Assembly: GCA_964019415.1 (NCBI GenBank)
Contig: OZ025888.1
Location: 190,001 to 254,000 of the forward strand
DNA length: 64,000 bases
From: Ianthella basta
Lineage: Eukaryota; Porifera; Demospongiae; Verongiida; Ianthellidae
Direction: 5' to 3'
Shown here: positions 56,150-64,000 of the stretch, one piece after another
Position numbering within the stretch: position 1 is the stretch's first letter
Layout: each line of letters opens with the position of its first letter
The notes under the pieces: generated by a model
Databases searched by the model: none
Told to the model about the DNA's origin: nothing
What the model saw: only the letters and a program-made list of their open reading frames with translations
Made by a program: the position numbers and the translations under genes

Positions 56150-56672
56150 GGGGGGGGGGAGGTGCTTATCAAGTGTTCTTAGTGTGGGTCTGGAGGTAGC
56201 TACCAAGAGTCTGAATATGTATGATTCTTACAAAATAATGGTTGAATAAATTGAACAGTCAGCTAAGGCCTATATAAGACTAGGAGTCAAGTCTACACAT
56301 GCATACAGTAGCAATTAGTGTGTATACAACTGAAGAACATCAAATCTACATAGCAACTATTAATGAACACATCAAACATGCACACAGCTAGTGGTAAAAG
56401 ATCACATATTTACACATGGCAAGGGAGTTTGAAATACACAAAAACTGAATGGAATAAATACTTAGTAGCTAGGAAGAGGAAGATGGGAAAACGCAAGTTT
56501 TACTTTAAAAGAGTTGCCACAAAACAGTATCTCTGTGCTAACTTGAGTGGATTAAACGTTTGAGGTAGTTATCATCGCCAAGTGCACTACCTTGCAGCTG
56601 GGTGGCACAAAGTAGATTAGAATGAGGGAATGAAACAAAGAAATGAGAGCACACACATGCACAGCATGCATG

Positions 56673-56725
<53 letters not shown>

Positions 56726-56845
56726 GCACACACACAAATACATATAGGTACATATCTGACACTATACACACAATAGCACACAGTGTAACTAACCTCCTTG
56801 TAGCTCCTCCTTCAGCTTCTCTCCAAATGACTGCATGTTTGAATG
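56150..56845 (-). pseudogene. Duplicated 3' end of gene F
   Basis: This matches about 32380-33117: flank, possible last exon (ACTTGGCGATGATAACTA), an (AC)n tract (56679-56720) and the end of the CARD exon with its donor (GAGCTACAAGGAG|GTTAGT at about 56793). The copy ends inside the CARD exon after GCATGTTT. No other exon of F is present, so it is an inert fragment. Confidence 0.75.
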
Positions 56846-56869
56846 ACCTTTTGCTTTTTTAATTTGCTA

Positions 56870-56999
56870 GTTCTCCCTTCCTGCTCTTTTCCAAAGCTCT
56901 CAAGACAGAGCCCCAAGTTCTGTCTTCCCTTCCAGTGCTACGAACACCTTGCGGGCACCCGTCAGTCATCAAAGTTGTTCCCTCTCCCATTAATATTGC

Positions 57000-57000
<1 letters not shown>
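56870..57000 (-). pseudogene. Second orphan Death-exon relic (C-type)
   Basis: On the minus strand this matches the relic at 7687-7815 (blocks encoding WGSVLRALEKSRK and GRED-like residues). It lacks the very end of the domain, because it abuts the duplicated fragment of gene F at about 56860. It continues directly into the third copy of the duplication block. Confidence 0.65.
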
Positions 57001-58590
<1,590 letters not shown>

Positions 58591-58739
58591 GTACACTGTG
58601 CATATGGGCAGCGTTAGGCTTGCTGAAGTGAGGAGCATAGTGCTTTTGACAGAATAGCCTTAATTTGCTCACTCATTGTTTGCTTATTATAATGAGTGCA
58701 TCTTTAGAAAGTATAACAGTAGCAAAGCTAATAGTAACC

Positions 58740-60245
58740 CAATAACCTTCTGGATGTTACCTCGTATGCACACCCCACAGAGTAGTGCTTACAAAGTAAC
58801 CCAATAACCTCCTGGCTGTTACCTCATATGCACACCCCCCTGGATGTTCTAGGGGGACCTGAAAGGAATAGAAGATGAATGCAAGCAAAGTCAGTCCTAA
58901 GCATCCTCACTTGCAAATCTTGCATGAACAATAAACATATTTTCGGTAGTCAAGTTTGAATTCCCTTCCTGGCTGTCATTGCCCTTCCTGCTTGAAACAC
59001 TATATAATCTTCCTAACAGCTCATCTCTGGAGAGGTAAGATGAGATAACATGAGTCCCTAGCCAAGTTGAGACAAGATGAGTACAAAGCAAGATTAGCCA
59101 AGAAGGCAACATGAGCCAAGACAAGCTTTCCTCACTGGGATGTTTGTCTTTCCCTGATTGCAGCAGGCAATTATCACTTTTGTTCCATCACTTGCCAGCG
59201 TGAGTGCATACACATGGAACAGGAGCTTCTTATTAACAGAACGCTGCACGCTATGTTGGAATTGTAACACACATGCATTCAGCCAAGGACAGCACTTATG
59301 AACTGCCTACAGGTGGATAGAGACTTGCTGAACTGCCTATACACTGCCTGCCTGCAACAAGCTATTGAGTCTGCACTAGACCACCACGACTTTGAGATAA
59401 AAAACACTGCCTGCCTGGCAGCAAACCATTGAGTCTGCCAACAACTTTGAGATAACTGCACGGTCTGATCCCACATACTATTCAGACACCTCACAATCAC
59501 CATTGTCCCACTGGTCTTTACACTGCTTACACAATTCGCTTGTCTCAAAACATGCTCACCTATATTAGCAACTAAAGGTATGCGAGGAGTTGTATGGTAA
59601 CAAAAGGGACAAGAGCCAGCCATACTTCGCTCTCATAGAGTGGATAATTAAAGGCAGAGCACCAACGTATGACACAGTCGTCATTGAGGGCACAAAGCTC
59701 AGGTGGACCAGAGCCAATCTAACAAAGAAGGGACCTGTTGCAAACGGATTTGTACGCTGGGCTAGGAGCATGAAAGTCTTTGCCCATCACATTGATTAAT
59801 CACCACTTGCGCCATACGTTACCTATCCTGGGAGCCTACACTTCAACAGATGCGGGAGATACAGGACTTTCTTCTGCCTCCCTCACAGAAACAACTACCT
59901 CACCTGGGATCTCTGGCTGGGTAGCCTGTTGGATGTATTATGTGCGACAGTCTGTGAAGTACAACAGTAACCTGGTGGATGTAACAGCACAATGGCACGT
60001 ATTCATAATTACAAGTAGAGCCCACCTAAAAGTTTCCAAGCACTGGTAGACTATGTTGTAAGTAGTGAAATTTCCGAGTTCGAAGCTAAAAGCATGTTGG
60101 GCTCTATTTGGAATTTTGAATACGTGCCGTTGGCCTCCTCCACCGCACACGAGAGGAGGCCAATGAACGAGACAACAACAGAAAAAGACAGTTTATTCCT
60201 CAACGTTCATGGCAGAAATTGCATTATCAAGCACAGCATTTGCTC
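58740..60245. repeat. Large direct duplicate, copy 1
   Basis: This matches 61600-62770 over most of its length: CTAGGGGGACC, CCTCACTTGCAAATCTTGCA, GGCACAAAGCTCAGGTGG and AAAAGACAGTTTATTCCTCA in the same order. An open frame of 69 residues at 59590-59799 is not kept in the other copy. Near 60130-60165 TTGGCCTCCTC and GAGGAGGCCAA form a perfect 11-bp stem. Confidence 0.8.
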
Positions 60246-61190
60246 ACTGTGACCATTGGCATCTGACTCAAAGGCTCCTCGCGACCCACTACACTGGCGT
60301 AGTTGGCAGGAATGTCATTCAATGGTGGAGACAAAGGGGGACCATTTCACCCAGGGGAGGGCCATCCAAATAAAATACAATAAAAATTCAAGTTATTGAC
60401 ATTTGAACACAAAAACAATGTGTCCTTAATAAAATAAAAGGATTTGTTCTTCTTTTTATTTAATCTATTATACATAGTTATAATCATAATCATAGTATGT
60501 AATAGTTATACATTCATAATAGTAGTAATAGTAGTAATAGTTATAATCATTCACAGCAAGCTGCATGAGGGAGGTGGGCAGGGGAGGAAGAGTAGGGTAA
60601 TGAATGGTACTGCAGGTGTATGCATATATGTGCAGATGGTAGATACAATGTACATTTACCTCCCTCTTGTGTGCTTGTGCTTGTCTCTCCACATTCACTG
60701 GATTAGGAGGTAGAAGAATACATGTATGTATGTACGTGCTAAGAGAACACACACACACACACAATACGCAGTTGGAAAGGGTAGAACACGTACTGTAACT
60801 GAAGTACTCATAGAGTACATACCTCATACTATCTTCTAGCGTTATAGAAGTAAAAGTGTGAACTCATTGTTACAATTTGTAACAGGTGACACTATTGTAC
60901 ATTGTTTTGCCTGCAGGTAGCGGCAGATGTATGTAAGTATAGCATGTGATGACCATTTACACGCGCACACACACACACAACTCCTGCACGCTCAAGATCA
61001 CCTCATGGGTGGGAGTCGAAAGCAATGACTCATCCCCGGTTACGCTCTCACCATCCCCGGGGGAGAGGGTCAGCCCAACCTGCAGTGAGAGAGAAGAGGA
61101 CAGTGAAACAGCTTATAACCATAGGTGGCCTCCTGGGTCTCCTGCACACTCAAGATCACTTCATGGACTAAAGTGGACTTCATTTGCAAT
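60246..61190. other. Non-coding, inverted dispersed repeat and simple sequence
   Basis: About 60300-60482 is the inverted copy of 27640-27815. A run of TAATAGTTATAATCAT-type simple sequence lies at 60478-60550. Near 60985-61150 TCCTGCACRCTCAAGATCAC occurs twice. No gene is seen. Confidence 0.5.
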
Positions 61191-61194
61191 ACTT

Positions 61195-61540
61195 ACACTG
61201 CGACAGCTGTTTCTTTGCTCCACCTTCAGGCTGATGGAGGCTTACTGCGCATATATGCCTGGCAGCAATCCCTTCGAGGCCATGACCTGACCATGAGGCA
61301 ACCAATCACTTCCTGCAATTGCAGTGACCATTCACTCCTCCCCCCCCCCCATAGTAGCCACTGAAGGTATGCCAAGAGTGGTATGGTAATTACTGGGACA
61401 GGAGCCATATTTTGGTCTCATTGCATGGACCTGACAGAGCATTGGTATGTACCATTCTTTGTTGCTACTTTCAGGATGGCAATGGCAACATGGTCCATTT
61501 CAGTATATATGTTACTTGGAATGAGGGCTGAATCAGTAAT
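61195..61540. repeat. Hairpin-box repeat unit with GGTATGCC module
   Basis: One key unit (TGCTCCACCTTCAGGCTGAT) followed at 61366 by GGTATGCCAAGAGTGGTATGG, the same pairing as at 31035-31370, 49330-49680 and 53665-54000. This constant order suggests the two modules belong to one element of roughly 350-400 bp. Confidence 0.7.
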
Positions 61541-61599
61541 ATATAGTCGTCTGTCAGAGGCCTTTTCAACCATGGTACCAGAGATTAGCACAGATTGCT

Positions 61600-62770
61600 A
61601 CTGCTACCTCGTATGCACACCCACAGAGTAGTGCTTACCAAGTAACCCAATAACCTCATGGATGTTCTAGGGGGACCAGAAAGGAAGAGAAGATGAATGC
61701 AAGCAAAAGTCACTCCTAAGATTCCTCACTTGCAAATCTTGCATGGACAATATTTCAGGAGTCGACTTTGAATTCCCTTCCTGGCTGTCATTGCTCTTCC
61801 TGCTTGAAACACTATATAATCTTCCTAACAGATCTTCTCTGGAGAGGCAAGATGAGACAACATGAGTCCCTAGCCAAGTTGAGGCAAGATGAGGACAAAG
61901 CCATATTAGCCAAGAAGGCGAGATGAGCCAAGACAAGCTTCCTTCACTGGAATGTTTGTCTTTCCCTGATTGCAGCTGGCAATTATCACTTTTGTTCCAT
62001 CACTTGCCAGCATGAGTGCATACACATGGAACAGGAGCTTCTTATTAACAGAACACTTCACGCTATGTTGGGATTGTAACACGCATGCATTCAGCCAAGG
62101 ACAGCACTTATGAACTGCCTACAGGTGGATAGAGGCTTGCTGAACTGCCTGCACACTGCCTGCCTGGTAACAAGCTAGAGTCTACACTAGACCACCACAA
62201 ATTTGAGATAACCGCATGGTCTGATTCTACATACTATGCAGACACCTTGCAATCACCATCATCCCACTGGTATTTACATGCGTACACTGCTTTACACAAT
62301 TCACTTGCCTCAAAACAGCAACTAAAGGTATGCGAGGAGTTGTATGGTAACAGAAGGGACAAGAGCCATACTTTGCTCTCATAGAGTGGATAATTAAAGG
62401 CAGAACGTATGACACAGTTGTCATTGAGGGCACAAAGCTCAGGTGGGCCAGAGCCAATCCAACAAAGAAGGGACCCGTTGTAAACGAAAGTACAACAGTA
62501 ACCTGGTGGATGTAACAGCACAATGGCACGTATTCATAATTCCAAGTAGAGCCCACCTAAAATATTCCAAGCACTGGTAGACTATGTGGTAAGTAGTGAA
62601 ATTTCCAAGTTCAAAAGCCAAAAGCATGTGGGCTCTATTTAGAAATATGAATACGTGCCATTGGCCTCCTCCACCGCACACGGGAGGAGGCCAATGAATG
62701 AGAAGACAACAGAAAAAGACAGTTTATTCCTCAATGCTCATGGCAGAAATTGCATTATCAAGCACAGATG
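61600..62770. repeat. Large direct duplicate, copy 2
   Basis: Copy of 58740-60245, shorter by internal losses (most of 59730-59960 is missing). The TTGGCCTCCTC hairpin is kept at about 62661-62694. Confidence 0.8.
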
Positions 62771-63024
62771 GCAACACACAATGAGACAAGAGCAGATCAA
62801 CATTTGCAGTAAGAAGAAAGTACAGCCCCCAGCTGTGAATCTGAGTGTGTATTGCGAATGCTGAGTCCACTGTTTCACCCCACACATTCATTCTATATAT
62901 TTCTTTTTGACTCTTGTGAGAAGCCTTGGGCTATAGCACATTGAGCAACAGCATAGTTTCTCGGTGGACACAGCATAGGCATCAAAGGCACAAGCATTAA
63001 AGTGCCACTGACATTCTAAATATA

Positions 63025-63385
63025 GTTGAGAGGTCAGTTCATTGCAGTGGCTTACTGCAATGAACTGACCTCTCAACAATCCCGCGCAAGTCACGCTCAT
63101 GACTTAGCCTTCCCCCATTAATATTCACTCTTGTTGAAACCACAAGTGTTTCACTGGTGGGGGATACAAGAGTGACCAGTCATCCTGCATTCCATCAGTA
63201 CGCCACACTGATGAGCCCCAATCAGGGCGAAACAGCTGTCTGTGGCTCTTCCATCCTTGTAGGATGACTAGTAATGGGGGAGGGCGATCACTGGTTGCCA
63301 TCAATAGGGCTCCGGCCCCCCAGCCTCCTGAAACACTTCGGTGTAGAAGGCTGGTAGGCGTAATATCCAGTGATTAACCCTTGTT
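63025..63385 (+). mobile_element. Retroposed 361-bp insert carrying a hammerhead ribozyme
   Basis: The insert is flanked by exact 13-bp target duplications CATTCTAAATATA (63012-63024 and 63386-63398). The uninterrupted repeat at about 28804 shows the empty arrangement (ACATTCAATACTTTTATTCT). Its left end is a perfect snap-back of 24-bp arms with a 5-base loop (63025-63077, arm start GTTGAGAGGTCAGTTC). A hammerhead ribozyme follows. The interior has no coding frame. Target duplications of variable length with inverted 5' ends and hammerheads are typical of Penelope-like elements and of small non-autonomous retrozymes, so one of these is the likely source. Confidence 0.75.
63178..63269 (+). ncRNA. 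Type I hammerhead self-cleaving ribozyme
   Basis: All conserved core parts are present in order. Stem I strand CCACA (63203-63207) is followed by core CTGATGA (63208-63214). Stem II is GCCC/GGGC with loop CAATCA (63215-63228), then core GAAA (63229-63232). A very short stem III with loop CAGCTG-type follows, then the cleavage triplet GTC (63238-63240) and stem I return strand TGTGG (63241-63245). An outer helix, AGTCATCCT (63178-63186) with AGGATGACT (63261-63269), extends stem I beyond an internal loop. Predicted cleavage is after C63240. The weak stem III is a feature of hammerheads in Penelope-like elements and retrozymes, which are thought to work best as dimers. Confidence 0.88.
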
Positions 63386-64000
63386 CATTCTAAATATATT
63401 TTAATGGATGCACAAGTTATGGTTACCATCTTTCATCTTGCTGTCAAATCCAACCACAAGAGGGGGGAGTGCTTATCAATACACACTTTGGGTGTCACAT
63501 CCAGAATTCCCTGTTGTCAACATGGAATTCAAACTGCACTCAACACTTCTGCTTGCTCAGCATTCAGCACACTTCAGGTTTTGTTATGTCAATGATTCTC
63601 TCACATCATTGGCTTTACAGGCTTTTCTGATGCCCACCTTACCAGTTCTGGTCACCATCTTTCAGAGATCAACAGCAGTGGACCCGCCAAATTCTACAAT
63701 ACTTCGTGCCATCCACTGCCTCACTCTCGAGCCTGCGCGCACCATCAATGAGACTGCAAGCGAGTTAGGCACAGTAGTTTCTCAGCTCCACGTTCAGGTG
63801 GACAGAGGCTTAGTGAACACTTGCACTTGTCTGCCTGCCTGGCAGTAAGCCGTCAAGTCTGTAATACACCACAACCTGACGATGCAGCATCAGATCACCA
63901 AGAGCCAAACTTTCTGTGGGTGGTATTCTGTTCATCCACAGAACAAGAAAATTCAACAACTACCCAACCCCTCTCGCACTTGTTCTCCTTTAGTTCTGTC

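Larger units (their letters stand above)
62771..64000. repeat. Hairpin-box repeat cluster 3
   Basis: Resembles 28780-29990 in order: CCACTGACATTC, TTAATGGATGCAC, CATCCAGAATTCCCTG, and a key unit at about 63788 with TGCCTGCCTGGCAGTAAGCC. The 361-bp ribozyme insert (63025-63385) interrupts it. The cluster runs off the right edge of the window. Confidence 0.7.

Noticed and set aside
59590-59799. 69-residue frame MYGNKRDKSQPYFALIEW
   Set aside because: It is not preserved in the duplicate at 62340-62490 and has no recognisable domain.

Overview
The window looks like metazoan nuclear DNA, most likely from a demosponge of the Amphimedon type. This is an inference from spliced genes with short GT-AG introns, ankyrin/Roc-COR/Death/CARD/ZU5 domain combinations, Harbinger, pogo and Ty3/gypsy elements, and many (AC)n tracts. 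It is not bacterial: there are no operons or ribosome binding sites, and coding runs end in splice donors.

The main content is a head-to-tail array of paralogous minus-strand genes. Each has a large 5' coding exon encoding ankyrin repeats, about ten hydrophobic segments, one more ankyrin-like repeat, a Roc GTPase domain and a COR-like domain. The big exon ends in a phase-1 splice donor, and small downstream exons then supply a death-fold signalling domain. Members are A (2097-6650, with Death), B (9792-13505, pseudogene), C (17642-23906, a different Death subtype plus a 63-nt linker exon), D (25866-27370, 5'-truncated relic) and E (37884-41622, intact big exon but only a Death relic behind it). 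Gene F (33069-35408) encodes a ZU5 domain, a UPA-like segment and a CARD-like domain. It lies directly behind E on the same strand and its first visible exon is in the matching phase, so E and F may be one transcription unit. Further Death-exon relics lie at 7687-7815 and 56870-57000. The ends of a plus-strand gene are at 171-471, and a coiled-coil gene fragment is at 28085-28637.

The array has grown by segmental duplication. A block of about 1.5 kb that starts with the last exon of the plus-strand gene occurs three times (about 340-2060, 7850-9710, 56990-58590). The upstream regions of A and E are copies of each other. The 3' end of F is copied at 56150-56845.

Mobile DNA fills the rest. There is a broken Ty3/gypsy fossil (41753-48253) with an integrase-before-reverse-transcriptase order, and inside it a 3.1-kb Harbinger with both of its genes. 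Other elements are a pogo-like element (49779-52079), a short Tigger-like element in the intron of C (19140-19865), a Harbinger-derived MITE (35905-36494), two MITEs with 9-bp target duplications (48443-48755, 49123-49231) and a fold-back MITE (14277-14590). An unclassified repeat family built on a hairpin-containing box makes up much of 28.7-32.3, 49.3-55.1 and 58.7-64 kb.

Two results stand out. One is the array of multi-membrane-span ankyrin-Roc-COR proteins with interchangeable death-fold 3' exons, which looks like a lineage-specific receptor or innate-signalling family. The other is a complete type I hammerhead self-cleaving ribozyme (63178-63269) inside a 361-bp retroposed insert flanked by 13-bp target duplications.
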